From Epiperipatus broadwayi (taxonomy: Eukaryota; Onychophora; Udeonychophora; Euonychophora; Peripatidae): DNA of 64,000 nt. The stretch lies in contig JAQFVV010000017.1 of assembly GCA_028023455.1 (NCBI GenBank), positions 1,486,501-1,550,500 of the forward strand, written 5' to 3'. A program made the position numbers and the translations under genes. A model generated the notes under the pieces. The model saw nothing but the letters and a program-made list of their open reading frames with translations. It was not told the origin of the DNA and did no database searches. Positions 10,783 to 21,782 of the stretch are shown here, piece by piece; position 1 is the stretch's first letter, and each line of letters begins with the position of its first letter.

Positions 10783-10852
<70 letters not shown>
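10783..10852. repeat. (TA)n microsatellite
   Basis: About 70 bp of nearly uninterrupted TA dinucleotides. It flanks the PLE palindrome on the left; a shorter (AT)n tract (12708-12731) flanks it on the right. Confidence 0.95.
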
Positions 10853-10855
<3 letters not shown>

Positions 10856-11069
10856 TATTAATCAATGTCTGTATTCCAATTATAATAAAATATATATAAT
10901 TATTCAAAACAATACAATAATTAATATAGTAAAACAATATTTTAAAAAAACAAATATATACCAATTTAATAGAAGTACTTTCAACTATCTATGTAGTCGT
11001 TGTCAACTAGATTCAAATTGTATTAGAAAAAACCGTTACAAATGTAAACAAAAAGTAATACGTCATACA

Positions 11070-11681
11070 TCAATTTTCCCACAATTCATTAATTTTTATA
11101 TTGGCGGCCTGTCTGTTTATCAACTGTTGCTTTTCACTTTTTATTAACATAGCTTCTTTAATTTTGCGTTTATTATTATTTCTTTCAATACACAGAATTT
11201 TAACTTTATTAAAATCAAAATCAAAACCATAATTACATGTTACATTATGATCAAAAAATACTGATGGTGATACATCATCATTTCTAACATTCTCTTGTCT
11301 TGATTTTTGCACTCGTTTATATAATAACAAATGCTCCCTTGATCTTTTCTCCAATGTACATCGAGATTCCCCAATATATGCCTTTCCACAAAAACATAGC
11401 CATTTATATATTGCACAACTTTGATTTAAAATACCACACCTATTTTTTGAATTATTTATTAATCTATTTAAATTAGGAGTAGTATAAAATGCAACTCGAC
11501 ATATATTTTTATATATCTGTTTTATAAATTTAACCTGTTCATTACAAATAAATGGTATTGATATCCAAGTATATTTTATTTTATCAATATCTATAGCATC
11601 TAAAATATTTCTATTATTATTAAACTTAGTAACAATATTATAAATTAATTTATGATCATATCCAACATTTAACAAATCCAT
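11070..11681 (-). CDS. Penelope-like element GIY-YIG endonuclease, 5'-truncated (left arm)
   Basis: A 203-residue open frame that is the C-terminal part of a PLE polyprotein; the start codon is internal and probably not natural, since the frame stays open upstream to the telomere-like tract. The GIY-YIG fold is visible as AIYKWLCFCGKAYIGESR (residues about 90-107), followed by LEKRSREHLL and a VFFDHNVTCNYGFDF block, then KVKILCIERNNNKRKIKEAM, typical of the PLE endonuclease C-terminus. N-terminal to it, ICRVAFYTTPNLNRLINNSK resembles the linker after the PLE thumb. The known family function is nicking of the target for retrotransposition. The reverse-transcriptase palm is absent, so this copy cannot act alone. 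Confidence 0.8.
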   Translation of the reverse strand: MDLLNVGYDHKLIYNIVTKFNNNRNILDAIDIDKIKYTWISIPFICNEQVKFIKQIYKNICRVAFYTTPNLNRLINNSKNRCGILNQSCAIYKWLCFCGKAYIGESRCTLEKRSREHLLLYKRVQKSRQENVRNDDVSPSVFFDHNVTCNYGFDFDFNKVKILCIERNNNKRKIKEAMLIKSEKQQLINRQAANIKINELWEN

Positions 11682-11779
11682 AATAAATACATTTATGTTA
11701 CTTTGTTTATCAGAACTATATTTACATAATTTATTATTCCTAAATAAAAATGATTTTAAACCGGATAATTTATGTGCTA

Positions 11780-11803
11780 TTAGGGTTAGGGTTAGGGTTA
11801 GGG
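11780..11803 (+). repeat. Interstitial telomere-like (TTAGGG)4 at PLE palindrome centre
   Basis: Four perfect TTAGGG units followed by degenerate TTGGT. Read in the direction of the left PLE copy they are CCCTAA repeats joined directly to its truncated 5' end. It is too short to be a chromosome end. Confidence 0.9.
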
Positions 11804-11816
11804 TTGGTATTCAAAT

Positions 11817-12533
11817 GTGCCAATAGCACATAAATTATCCGGTTTAAAATCATTTTTATTTAGGAATAATAAATTATGTAAATATAGTTCTGATAAACAA
11901 AGTAACATAAATGTATTTATTATGGATTTGTTAAATGTTGGATATGATCATAAATTAATTTATAATATTGTTACTAAGTTTAATAATAATAGAAATATTT
12001 TAGATGCTATAGATATTGATAAAATAAAATATACTTGGATATCAATACCATTTATTTGTAATGAACAGGTTAAATTTATAAAACAGATATATAAAAATAT
12101 ATGTCGAGTTGCATTTTATACTACTCCTAATTTAAATAGATTAATAAATAATTCAAAAAATAGGTGTGGTATTTTAAATCAAAGTTGTGCAATATATAAA
12201 TGGCTATGTTTTTGTGGAAAGGCATATATTGGGGAATCTCGATGTACATTGGAGAAAAGATCAAGGGAGCATTTGTTATTATATAAACGAGTGCAAAAAT
12301 CAAGACAAGAGAATGTTAGAAATGATGATGTATCACCATCAGTATTTTTTGATCATAATGTAACATGTAATTATGGTTTTGATTTTGATTTTAATAAAGT
12401 TAAAATTCTGCGTATTGAAAGAAATAATAATAAACGCAAAATTAAAGAAGCTATGTTAATAAAAAGTGAAAAGCAACAGTTGATAAATAGACAGACAGCC
12501 AATATAAAAATTAATGAATTGTGGGAAAATTGA
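11817..12533 (+). CDS. Penelope-like element GIY-YIG endonuclease, 5'-truncated (right arm)
   Basis: The plus-strand mirror of the left-arm frame, 238 residues with a non-ATG nominal start (GTG at the truncation point). The extra N-terminus reads HKLSGLKSFLFRNNKLCKYS. The GIY-YIG motif is near residues 127-144 (AIYKWLCFCGKAYIGESR), with REH and the FFDHNVTCNYGF block after it. The stop is followed by about 170 bp of 3' tail matching the fragment at 47345-47440. The frame is intact over its length but represents only the endonuclease end of a PLE, so it is a truncated element rather than a host gene. Confidence 0.8.
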   Translation: MPIAHKLSGLKSFLFRNNKLCKYSSDKQSNINVFIMDLLNVGYDHKLIYNIVTKFNNNRNILDAIDIDKIKYTWISIPFICNEQVKFIKQIYKNICRVAFYTTPNLNRLINNSKNRCGILNQSCAIYKWLCFCGKAYIGESRCTLEKRSREHLLLYKRVQKSRQENVRNDDVSPSVFFDHNVTCNYGFDFDFNKVKILRIERNNNKRKIKEAMLIKSEKQQLINRQTANIKINELWEN

Positions 12534-12700
12534 TGTATGACGTATTACTTTTTGTTTACATTTGTAACGGTTTTTTCTAATACAATTTGAATCTAGTTGA
12601 CAACGACTACATAGATAGTTGAAAGTACTTCTATTAAATTGGTATATATTTGTTTTTTTAAAAATATCGTTTTACTGTATTAATTATTGTATTGTTTTGA

Positions 12701-12710
<10 letters not shown>

Positions 12711-12735
<25 letters not shown>

Positions 12736-13394
12736 TTTTGTGAAAATGCTTATTTATCTCTTACAGAATTAAATTCTATTTTTATATTCTGAAATGATGT
12801 CTATAAGTATATGTGTGAATAAGTTCATATGGGCATATAATCCTTTACCTAAAATAAAAATGATTCTCACCATCAATCATTGAGTGATTGGTCCATTTTT
12901 ATTTAATATCTTTTCACATGACTACTTCATTTATTTTCGGTGTATTCATTTACACACTTGATTATTTTTGACTCATTTTTAACTTACTAAATAAAATGAC
13001 CAAAAAAAAATTATACCCCTGGCACTTCTTTATTTTGAAGTCTTTATCATTTTTAATTAATGTTATAGATAGCTTCATGTGATCTATATTCTCCTCATAT
13101 AGACTTTTTACATAATTCTGTCATTTCTTATACAACTAAAATCTGATTGATTTCTGTGTCTTCATCTATGTGGTTTCTATTATGTTATAAAGTTAATTAT
13201 TCTTTTATATTTATGTTTTAATAGGCTTACTATTTTTATAAACAGTTGTTATTTATTTTCTAAAATATTGGTATATATCTTTGTTTTTTTAAATGCTCTT
13301 GCTGATTTCATACAGCTTTTAGATCCAAGTTCAAATTCATTTCTAACCTGAGTTTACAGGCCTCTTATCAAGATTCCATACATGTCCTAATATT
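12711..13394. other. (AT)n tract then AT-rich spacer
   Basis: An (AT)n run (about 12708-12731) and then AT-rich sequence without recognisable coding or repeat content. Confidence 0.4.
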
Positions 13395-14005
13395 GGTGTT
13401 TTCCTGAAGGTTTGTGATAAATGGTGTTTTTATGGTATTTTTATATTGGACTATTTCCATAATCTAATATGAATATTGAATGTCTTTAGACAAATTTAAC
13501 TTTATTTAAATATTCTTATTTAAATATTCCAAATACATTCAACTGTTAATAATAGCACACAGGTTAGTATATGCACAATGTTTCAAAAGATATTATTCTC
13601 CCCTCTCCTTCAGATGTTGCTGGCCTGACCAGTGACAATATGGCATGGGAATCGAACCTAGACCTTTAGATTCTTGAATGTTGAATTTTAAGGTAATGCT
13701 CTAACCAACTGGTAGGGCGTTACCTTAAAATTCATGCTCAGTTGGTTAGAGCATTAACTTAAAATTCAATACTCAAGAATCTAAGGATCCAGATTTAATT
13801 CCCATGCTAGTACTGTACTAGTCAAGCCAGCAACACCTGAAGAATAGGGAAAAATATCTCTTGAAATTTTGGGCATATACTAACCTGCATGCTGTTACTA
13901 ACAGTTGAATGTATTTGGAATATTTAATAAAGTTAAATTTTTCTAATGACATTTAATACCCATATTAGATGATGGAAATAGTACAATATAAAAATACAAC
14001 TAAAA
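13395..14005. mobile_element. Palindromic foldback with tRNA-like arms (family H2), second copy
   Basis: An inverted repeat with arms of roughly 290 bp meeting near 13715. The arms share 'ggactatttccataatctaa', 'acacaggttagtatatgc', 'gttgctggcctgac' and a tRNA-like inner part (GCTCAGTTGGTTAGAGCA on the plus strand near 13738). The ribozyme-like segment reads CTGAAGG...TTTTGAAAC in the left arm (minus) and CTGAAGA...CTCTTGAAAT in the right arm, so both are degenerate. The layout is the same as at 8150-8715. Confidence 0.7.
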
Positions 14006-14449
14006 TGCCCTAATATTACATGTTTTTTCTTGAAATTTGACATCTCAAAGTGATTGCAGATACATAAGATTAATCATGTCCATGCAACATGAGAAATTAT
14101 GCGATAGGTACAATACACCATGTTAAATTTTAAACATGAATATAGGAATTTTTTATCTGGTAAAGCCAATAAAAGTGATGTATGATTAGGATTTTCAACT
14201 GGAACTTTATCTAAAAGTGTATTCATTTTTTCTTTTGGTGCAGGAACTAACGTGATTCAAAATTTTAACTTTTGATACCCATATACATCATAAATGTACC
14301 CATTGGGGCTTAACATTGTTTTGCCTTAAAGCCTAGACAATATAAAGTCCCCTTCACCTCAGGACTTCAAATCCAACTTTGATAAGTTCTTCATTTATTA
14401 TATGTAGATAAATCAATAATTCTGTCTACAATGTAAATTATCCTCACAT

Positions 14450-14720
14450 GTATATCTATGTGTCATACCGAGAATAAAATTTGATAATAATAGTAACATT
14501 TAGCTGAGAACATTTTTGGTCCTTATGGGCCAAATCTGGACGTAGGGTTAAAAGAAGTAATTTGTAATAATTTTAATGAAGCATTTAGATTACCCTTATG
14601 TCTAAACAGACTGATCAACAAGTCAAAAGATAGGGTAGAACAAGATGATAAGTATGAAATCATATATTCGATTATCAAGAACCTGTTATAATGCCACTTA
14701 TTACCATGAGATGAAGAATA
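14450..14720 (+). pseudogene. Penelope-like element relic (thumb/linker region)
   Basis: Plus-strand frame near 14577 reads EAFRLPLCLNRLINKSKDRV followed by EQDDKYEIIYSI. This matches in character the PLE segment between RT thumb and GIY-YIG, where a '..LR..L.....K' run precedes the first GIY strand. Upstream and downstream frames are broken by stops. A short, old fragment, recognised by motif only. Confidence 0.5.
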
Positions 14721-15287
14721 GGGTTAAAACATTTATGACAACAAATATACCAATATAGAAAGTCTAAAATGGACCCTCAAGTTAATTCTGTTTTCTTCAA
14801 TTTATAAAAACAACATGAAATTTATTCTCAAATGAATTAATACTATTTGCAATAAACCTAATGATAAAAAGAAGAATAAAGAGGCCTGATTTATTGCCAA
14901 GTCTAATAACATCAATCAAAAAAAAACACCAGTGTCCCATTGATTTATACTCTGGTTTATAAACCAGTCAGTTTAGTTAGTTAACCACAAATTGGGTACA
15001 CAGTACCATAAGTGTACCATAAGTCCACTTGGCTAAATATTACTATTATTATCGAATTTTTCTTCTCTGTGTGATATATACATATACGTGTGCATCACTT
15101 ATCATACATTTTCTATTCTTCTTTATTGAAGAGTCCAAACAAGTGTGTAATCTACCTCTTATTCCTCTGCTATATTTCAATGCATAGATATTTGCCCTTT
15201 GATGTTTTCAATTTCATATATACTATTTGAGTAGTTTATTGGGATTACTTTCACAAATATATGATTTCCAGTGTTAAACATGTAAAG
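14721..15287. other. AT-rich spacer, nothing recognised
   Basis: No repeat family or coding frame I can support. Confidence 0.35.
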
Positions 15288-15869
15288 CAAGAATGGACAA
15301 ACGGTTGATCGCAATCGACGGTCGATCACACACAGCTTGACAGTCGATTGCAGATGTTTCTGCCATCAGATTAATGTTGCCTGAATTCCGAATTTTTTTA
15401 TTTTTATATTAGTATTTATAAAATTCTATAACTAAGTTGGCCGATGGTTAGGCACAGCTCTTTCTATATGGGTGCGCCCTTCTTGCTTTTACTCTTCATT
15501 GTACATCTCGTCTCAATACTATAGCATCTTAAATGACTTGGTAATTTTTCTGCTGTTTCACTCATTAATTAATAATTACTTCCGCTAAGATTCTGGATTC
15601 TATATTCTATCAATAAAAATGATATATTTAGTGAAAGGTAGTTTTTAAAGTTTTTTAGTTTACAGCAATTCTAACTCCTTAGGAATTCTTCCAACCAATC
15701 TTTAAAAAGCTTACTTTTGTCAACGTAGCAAAAAATTTCAATTAATAATGATCGATAAATAATTAAATTTTATAAAATATTATTTATTCATTTATTACCC
15801 AAAAAGTCGATCACCTATAGATAATAAATATAAAGTCGATTATGATACTTTTAAGTTTGCCCACCCCTG
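15288..15869. mobile_element. Non-autonomous hAT-type DNA transposon
   Basis: The left end CAAGAATGGACAAAC and the right end (reverse complement CAGGGGTGGGCAAAC) are imperfect inverted repeats of the CAGGGGTSRGCAAAC type typical of hAT elements. Next to each end lie subterminal copies of 'gtcgatcac/gtcgatt'. The flanking 8-mers ATGTAAAG and ATATAACG could be a decayed 8-bp target duplication. The 582-bp interior is AT-rich and non-coding. Confidence 0.7.
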
Positions 15870-16109
15870 ATATAACGCTTCTTTTATCTTTTACGTCTTA
15901 GATTCCCTTTGCTCTTTATAGTGCTTTATGTTCTTAGAATCTTTATTAACACAAAGACAAGTTTTATGAAATGTAAACAAATGGAAGTGAATTCTATTGA
16001 CTGATTTATTTCAACCATTCATAATTATGGATCTAAGAATTGAACTCTTAATTGAAAATCAATGCAGAGATTTCAGACGACCCAATGAAAAATGGTAAGA
16101 TGTAAAGTA

Positions 16110-16400
16110 GGGATAACAAGTGGAGAGTGAAAATAAAATACATGGATGAGAAAACAGTCAGATATTACTGACATCATTGAAAGAATTAAGAAACTGAAAT
16201 GAAACTGGGCTGGACGTATTTTCAGAAAGCAAATCGACAGTTAAAGTTTTAAATTGAATTTAAAAAGATTATAAAAAACCTAAAAAAAGACTACATAACC
16301 AATAATAGATCAAAATAATGAAAATGATAATATTAAGATCAAGAGTAAAGCTAAACTGGCAAAGCATGACTGGAATTTTGGCAGACTCTAAAGATTGAGA
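16110..16400 (+). pseudogene. Highly decayed LINE-A 3' fragment
   Basis: In broken frames I can read DIIERIKKLK and NWAGRIFRKQ, equivalent to DLIKKIKRLK and SWAGHISRRD of the LINE at 37383-40316. It is older and more diverged than the other LINE-A copies. Confidence 0.5.
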
Positions 16401-17044
16401 TTGTTTTATATGAATCCGAGAGCTGCTTTACAATAAACTTCAAATGGAATTATATGCTATAAGAAGTATGTCAGCCCAGATTGGAAATTTTCAGGAATTT
16501 TTTTTTATTTCTCAATTAAACATATCTGGAAAGTCTCCATCTATTACACCACCAAAATAAATCATGCATGGGAATTAGACAGTCACTCTAAAATGTAGGA
16601 TTAAAATATGGATCGAGGATTGGACCAACAGATAAAAAATTATAGTGACCCCTTTTTAGTATGTAGGAGGATTACTTGACCATATATCTAAAATAATAAA
16701 GTAGGAGGAATACTTAGTTCAGTGAAATACTAATAAGCAAGGTACTTGAATGATTAAGAAACATGAGTTGTTAAATACAAAATTTGCTTAAGCATGTCCA
16801 AAATATAACAATATGTATATTAATAATTGTATTCTCATGCTTCAATAAAATCAAATATTATGAGTTATAAAAAGCTACACCATTTTAGAAAGAGAAAATT
16901 TGTAAAATATGTCCTTCATTGTAATGAAAGATAGAATTTTAATAAGTATTTCTAAAAAAAAATATGTATAAAAGTTTAATATAATGGAAAATATATAATC
17001 TAAAATATCCGATGTAAAAATATGGAAATTAATCAAATCCATTA
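16401..17044. other. AT-rich spacer, nothing recognised
   Basis: No recognisable coding or repeat content. Confidence 0.35.
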
Positions 17045-17562
17045 TACTTTTAGAGAAGGGCTTTAACTTTTATCATATGGACTTTGAATGTTTATAATAG
17101 TCAAACAATGTCTTTTTTTAACTATAGAGGTATCTCTCAAATCTCAACACAAGATAGCAACTTTATGAAGATAAGAATGACCATCTTATTATTAATCTAA
17201 ATTCCCACTTACATAGGACAATCTGAAGGATCTTGCTTTGGAAGCATGAAGATGTTTAATCTCTTCACTTTTAAGACAACTATTTCCTTTTCAAATTAAC
17301 CTACTTGAAGTCTTGCGATTTATGAGTTAATATTCTGTTTTTTATACAGGAAATATATAAACTAATGACATATAGGAAATATGTAAATACTTTTAGAGAA
17401 AGGTTTTAACCTTTATGATATGTGCCTTATCTTTATAAAGTCCCTATATTGTGTTGAAGTTTGAGAGGGCCCTCTATAGTAAAAAAAGACATTATTTGAT
17501 TATTATAAATGTTCAAGGCACATATAATAAAGATTAAAGCCTTTCTCTAAAAGTACTTACAT
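17045..17562. mobile_element. Palindromic MITE-like elements (family M2), partial plus complete
   Basis: A complete palindrome lies at about 17380-17562, with ends ATGTAAATACTTTTAGAG and CTCTAAAAGTACTTACAT. Its arms contain 'ggttttaacctttatgatat', 'tataatagtcaaa' and 'aaaaaaagacatt' in inverted order. A separate single arm is at 17045-17150. A third, internally deleted copy lies at 35915-36025. The elements are non-coding; ends starting TACTTTTAGAGAAAGG suggest a TA-targeting MITE, but the superfamily is not established. Confidence 0.6.
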
Positions 17563-17839
17563 ACTTTCTATGCCCTTAATAAATAACTACAACTTGAAAT
17601 CCATTATCTAAATAATTTATATTAAATAATAACATTTCCATGCAAAATGATTATAAAGATGATAGTAAGAATAGTTCAAATAAAAAATGGTTCAAATTTT
17701 CGCATTATCCCAAAATTTATAATTCATTAATAAAAAAACAAAAATTATATTGATAAGCATTTTACTGGATAAATTAATAGTTTATTATAAATTAAGAAAC
17801 AATATAAAATACAAAAAAATAAAGGAATCATACATAAAA

Positions 17840-18110
17840 TTAATAGTGAGCATTGCAATGTGATTTACTATGGTCATTCAGGGAAACAGAGATAAGAGCT
17901 GAAGAACATAATGCAATTATTAGGTGAGATGATAAATCTGTTCTACATATTCATTACTAAACATATGGGCATAAAATAGATACTACAAAAATATTAAACC
18001 TTTAAATTACATTAAAGCTACAAAAAGAAGACAAATATATGGAATATATTACATTAACCATAACTTAAATAATTGTGTGAATATTCAATAAATTTAGTTA
18101 AGACCAGGTC
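17840..18110 (+). pseudogene. Penelope-like element GIY-YIG relic
   Basis: Near 17850 the plus strand reads CNVIYYGHSGKQ followed by RAEEHNAIIR in a shifted frame, consistent with the YIG-x-(S/T)-G...EH block of a GIY-YIG endonuclease, and then HKIDTTKILNL, which corresponds to the H-x-(I/F)-D-F-x...IL motif of PLEs. Frames are broken. A weak but ordered match. Confidence 0.45.
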
Positions 18111-18299
18111 AATTAAAAATGAATGGAAAATTATATAAAATAGTATATAAAATTTATAATGCATGTATTATTTATTCTGTAGATTGTTATATAGACAATT
18201 TTTTGAAGTTATAATAGATCTCTATATGGAAGTTTTTTTCTATTTTACTGTTTATTTTACTTCTATTATAGAACACTAGATGGTGTTCTATCTGCAATA

Positions 18300-18945
18300 A
18301 TTGTTAATTGAATGTAAATGCTTGAAAACAGAAAGGGCACATATAATGAAGTTATGGAAGAATAAATATGAAAAAAGTGATTATACAGAAAGTGGATTAT
18401 TGGTTTTTGTGCTGGGTATGGGGAAAGATAAGGGGGATTTAGATATAAAGGCCATAGAGTTGACAAAGATTATGTTGTGGAAAGGGGATGGAGCTGAGAG
18501 ATTCTTGACTTCGTTTAAGGAGAAGCTACAGTACATCACATCATATGGAAAAATATGGGTGATTTAGTCGGCAAGTTGTGTAAGGAAGGCATAGAAAATA
18601 TTAGGCATCTGTTACTTCAATGTAAATGCTTGAAAGTAGAAAGGGTACAAATAATGAAGTTATGGGAAGAATAAATATGAGCAAAGTGATTATACAGAAA
18701 GTGTGTTATTGGTTTTTATGCTGGGTTTGGGAAAAGATAAGGGGGATTTAGATATAAAGGCCATAGAGTTGATAAAGATTATGTTGTGGAAATGGGATTG
18801 AATAGATTATGAGAAAACTTAGGGTGGGGAATAGAAAAGGAAGGTAAAGTGGCTAACAGGTTTTTCTGGGCACAGTTGTAGAGAGATTCCTGACTCCATT
18901 TAAGGAGAAGTCACAGTGTATCACATCACATGATGTTAAAATAGA
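18300..18945 (+). pseudogene. Two tandem LINE-B 3' fragments
   Basis: The first fragment (18300-18546) begins at the 'ECKCLKTERAHIMKLW' segment and runs to the LINE's 'acatcacatcat' end. The second (18547-18945) restarts slightly upstream with VGKLCKEGIENIRHLLLQC, the C-x2-C-x8-H-x4-C zinc-binding-like C-terminus of LINE-B, and ends with 'gtatcacatcacatgatg'. The 88-residue open frame across the first copy is part of this 3' region and is not a gene. Confidence 0.7.
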
Positions 18946-19289
18946 TGTTTAATATTTGAAAAGGTAATAAAACCATGTGCCAGAAAAGGCTTTTTATGTG
19001 TAATTATTATTAATATAAATTATGTAGCTGTTATATATGATTTTTATTCTTTATTATATATAGCTGTTATATATGATTTTTATTATTTATTATAATTTCT
19101 AGCCAATTATGGGAATTAAGTTTTATTTAATATTAATTATATTTTCTCTACTTAAATAGTATTTACATTTTTTAAAAATGTAAACAGAATGAATCTTAAT
19201 CTCTGTTTAATTAAACCACTTAAAAACACTTCCATAGACCACTTTTATAAAAGTCAAAAACAATGTTGCATCAATGCATAAATCACTCT

Positions 19290-19776
19290 TTTGTTTCTGA
19301 CACTTTTATTGTATTTACCCTGGCAATAAAATCCATATAAAATGCTACAAAAAGATCATGCACAACACATACAAGTTAGTTCTTAATATTATCTGAAATG
19401 TTTACAATACAGAGTAAACTATCTGCCTAAAAGGAAATTTAATTCAGAAGTGGACTATTTATCCTAGTTTATAACAAGAAAATATTTATGTATAGAAATA
19501 TTTACTTTAAGCTTTCTGGAACTTGATCTTTCACTATTGACCCAAAGAAGTGATGGTTTCAAGTCCATAAATAGGTTGTTTATCAAGCAGACTAACCCCA
19601 CAGAAATCTTGATCATGCAATCTCACCTTATTGTTAAATAGCTTGTATTTGTTAGGATAACCATTCTTCTCTGGTGTTGGTTGGTGATTAATACACTGTA
19701 TTAAAAGACATTTTTCTATTTTATAGATTCTGGTGGTTGAGTCTACTACCCAAACTTGTTTAGCCTCAGGGATTGT
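19290..19776 (-). CDS. Possible terminal coding exon with 3' UTR, unknown gene
   Basis: A minus-strand frame of about 80 residues (19534-19776) with balanced composition unlike its surroundings: EAKQVWVVDSTTRIYKIEK, then QPTPEKNGYPNKYKLFNNKV and RLHDQDFCGVSLLDKQPIYG, ending at a TAG. Upstream lies TACTAAT, a branch-point-like heptamer, about 18 nt before an AG (CCCTGAG/GC). After the stop comes about 225 bp of AT-rich sequence with AATAAA (complement at 19304-19309). Together this looks like the last coding exon and 3' UTR of a gene running leftward. I do not recognise the protein. No partner exon is certain, and a processed fragment is possible. Confidence 0.35.
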
Positions 19777-19799
19777 CAATTAGTAGTACTTGATAGCAT

Positions 19800-20279
19800 C
19801 TTGGCAACAATAAAGGTTAAAATTTATCTCTGTTTACATGGATATAATCTCATTTCTATTCTTTATTATAATAATAATCCATATAAATATTTAATTCAAT
19901 ATATATATATTAACAAGAGAGTTCTCTATAAACATTTTCAGAACATGAATTTATGATTTTTTTTTTCAGATAAATAAGCCTTAGCCAACCCTTCCAACAA
20001 TCTGGAATTGCCGACTAAATTATTAATTTGAGAGTAAAATTTCAGGTTAATCTGAATGCATCAGGTAAATATCTAGGCACTGACTATAAAAACAAACTAC
20101 ATTTATATATAGTGCAGCCTTATTCACTGATGAGAAAAGACAATGCTTTTCTATCTTTTACAAATGAACAGAATTTATTATTTAGCATAAAAAAATCAGG
20201 AATAATAATATGAAATACAATAACGAATAAGGCATAACAGAGTGGCAAATACATCTCTAAATTAGTTTCACCACCATTT
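19800..20279. other. AT-rich spacer, nothing recognised
   Basis: Short open frames on both strands lack recognisable motifs. Confidence 0.3.
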
Positions 20280-21776
20280 TCAATAATTATTGACCCACTA
20301 TAGAATAAATATCTTTCCAAGGTTTATCCAGTTTCTTGTAGCTCTAACCTCTCTTCTCCATACTATGTCATTGAGGTTCCTTTTTCATCTATCCATTTTA
20401 CATGTGATCTTTCTTTAGATATTTATATTTTCTTGGAATCTTATGTAAGTTTTTACTATCATCTTTTATAGGAATAAGTGCAACTCAGCTCCATTGAAGT
20501 TACTTTTTTCAGTGATGCAAGTAACATCTGTCCTCTCACCATATATTTGGTTTTTGATCTCTCCTTGATACTCCTGATATATCCTTCATACTTTGTAGTT
20601 TAGCATCTCTATATTACTCTCCCATTAAATGTTCAAGTCTCACATCCATAAGAAAAAATTCGTAAAGCACATCCATTAAATACCTTTTGTTTCAAACTTA
20701 TTGGCACATCTCCTTTTAATATTAAGTTATTTCTACCAAAACCACTCCATCCAAATTTAATTCTATGATTAACTTCATCCATTATGTTTTCATCCATATT
20801 AATAATCTGATCAAGGTTTTTGTAGTTAACTTCTTCTTATTCATCATGATCAATCATTGTTTTCTTCTTTTGTGAAAATCCATTGAATATTACTGTAGTC
20901 TTTTTAGCATTTATCTTTAGTCTTACTTTCTTATTTTCATCCAATAACTCTTACACTATCTTCTAATGCTCTGAAGCATTATTTGTCAAAATGAATACAT
21001 CATCTATAGTAAATGATTTAAATAAATTTCATTTACTTTTATTCCCATATCTTCCCATTTTAATCCACAAAATATTTATTGCAAAACTGCTATAAATAGT
21101 TTTGGAGATATGAACCCATCTGTCGTGCACCCTTCTCAATGTTAATCTTTTTAGTATTATTATGTAATCTAATTATGACTGTTACATTTTGATAAATATT
21201 GTTCAGAATATAACAATATCCTGGGTCTATATCTTGACGTTCCAATGCTTTAATCATTAAAGAAATGTTTACAGAATCAAATTCCTTTTCATAATCTATA
21301 AATCCCAAGTATAATGACTACTCATATTCACCGATTCTTTCTGCAATTTCTCTCAATACTTGGATATGATCCATTGTTCTAAAATCATTTTTAAATTTAC
21401 CTTATTCTTTTGTTTGGCTAAAATTCAAAATGTCCTGTAGATGAGTTGTAATACTTGAGTAAAAAAATTGTACAGAACTGAAATAAGACTGATAGATCTA
21501 TAATTTCTAATATCTTCTTTATCATTTTTGTTTAGATATTAATATTTAGTACTGCATTCTTCCAATCACCCGGTACATTTTTATCATTTAGATATTTAAT
21601 GTATAATTTGGCCAACAATTTTCTATTACTTCATCAGTTTCTTCTAAAATATCGATTATAATTCCATTACTATCTGGAGCTTTGCTCTTCTTCATAGCTT
21701 TAATTGTGTGTCTCACTTCTTGATCTCAAATCCTGGACAATTCAAAAGTTGTAATAATAGTAGGGGTTACTCATCA
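20280..21776 (-). pseudogene. Decayed LINE-A copy, RT to 3' end
   Basis: The minus strand follows the LINE-A order: [10 protein letters not shown]-type text near 21660, MGFIDYEKEFDSVNISLMIKAL (motif A, near 21300), ALERQDIDPGYCYILNNIYQ, the HDN-IR block, then thumb and C-terminal blocks with multiple stops, and a diverged 3' end near 20280. Strong decay suggests an old copy. It is arranged head to head with the next copy. Confidence 0.75.
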
Positions 21777-21782
21777 TAATAA

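Larger units (their letters stand above)
10895..12710. mobile_element. 1.8-kb palindrome: two head-to-head Penelope-like elements
   Basis: Left arm 10895-11779 and right arm about 11820-12705 are reverse complements with very few differences. The two reading frames differ at only a few residues, for example ILCIE versus ILRIE and RQAAN versus RQTAN. Each arm is a 5'-truncated PLE: part of the RT thumb region, a GIY-YIG endonuclease, and a roughly 170-bp 3' non-coding tail containing 'gttgacaacgactac'. The arms face outward with their 3' ends and meet at a (TTAGGG)4 tract. Head-to-head partial inverted copies are a known feature of PLE insertions; a telomere-like tract at the junction is unusual here. 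Confidence 0.85.

Noticed and set aside
10761-10964. Open frame across the TA repeat as a gene
   Set aside because: It encodes Tyr-Ile repeats from the (TA)n microsatellite and has no other content.
11780-11803. A chromosome end
   Set aside because: Only four TTAGGG units, flanked on both sides by complete PLE arms; an interstitial tract.
12570-12640. Hammerhead in the 3' tail of the 11-12 kb PLE and its 47.4-kb relative
   Set aside because: A GACT/AGTC stem before GAAAG is present, but the left core reads TTGACAA in place of CTGANGA in both copies, and stem I is not convincing.
18266-18567. Both-strand open frames as overlapping genes
   Set aside because: The plus frame is the LINE-B 3' region and the minus frame is its shadow.
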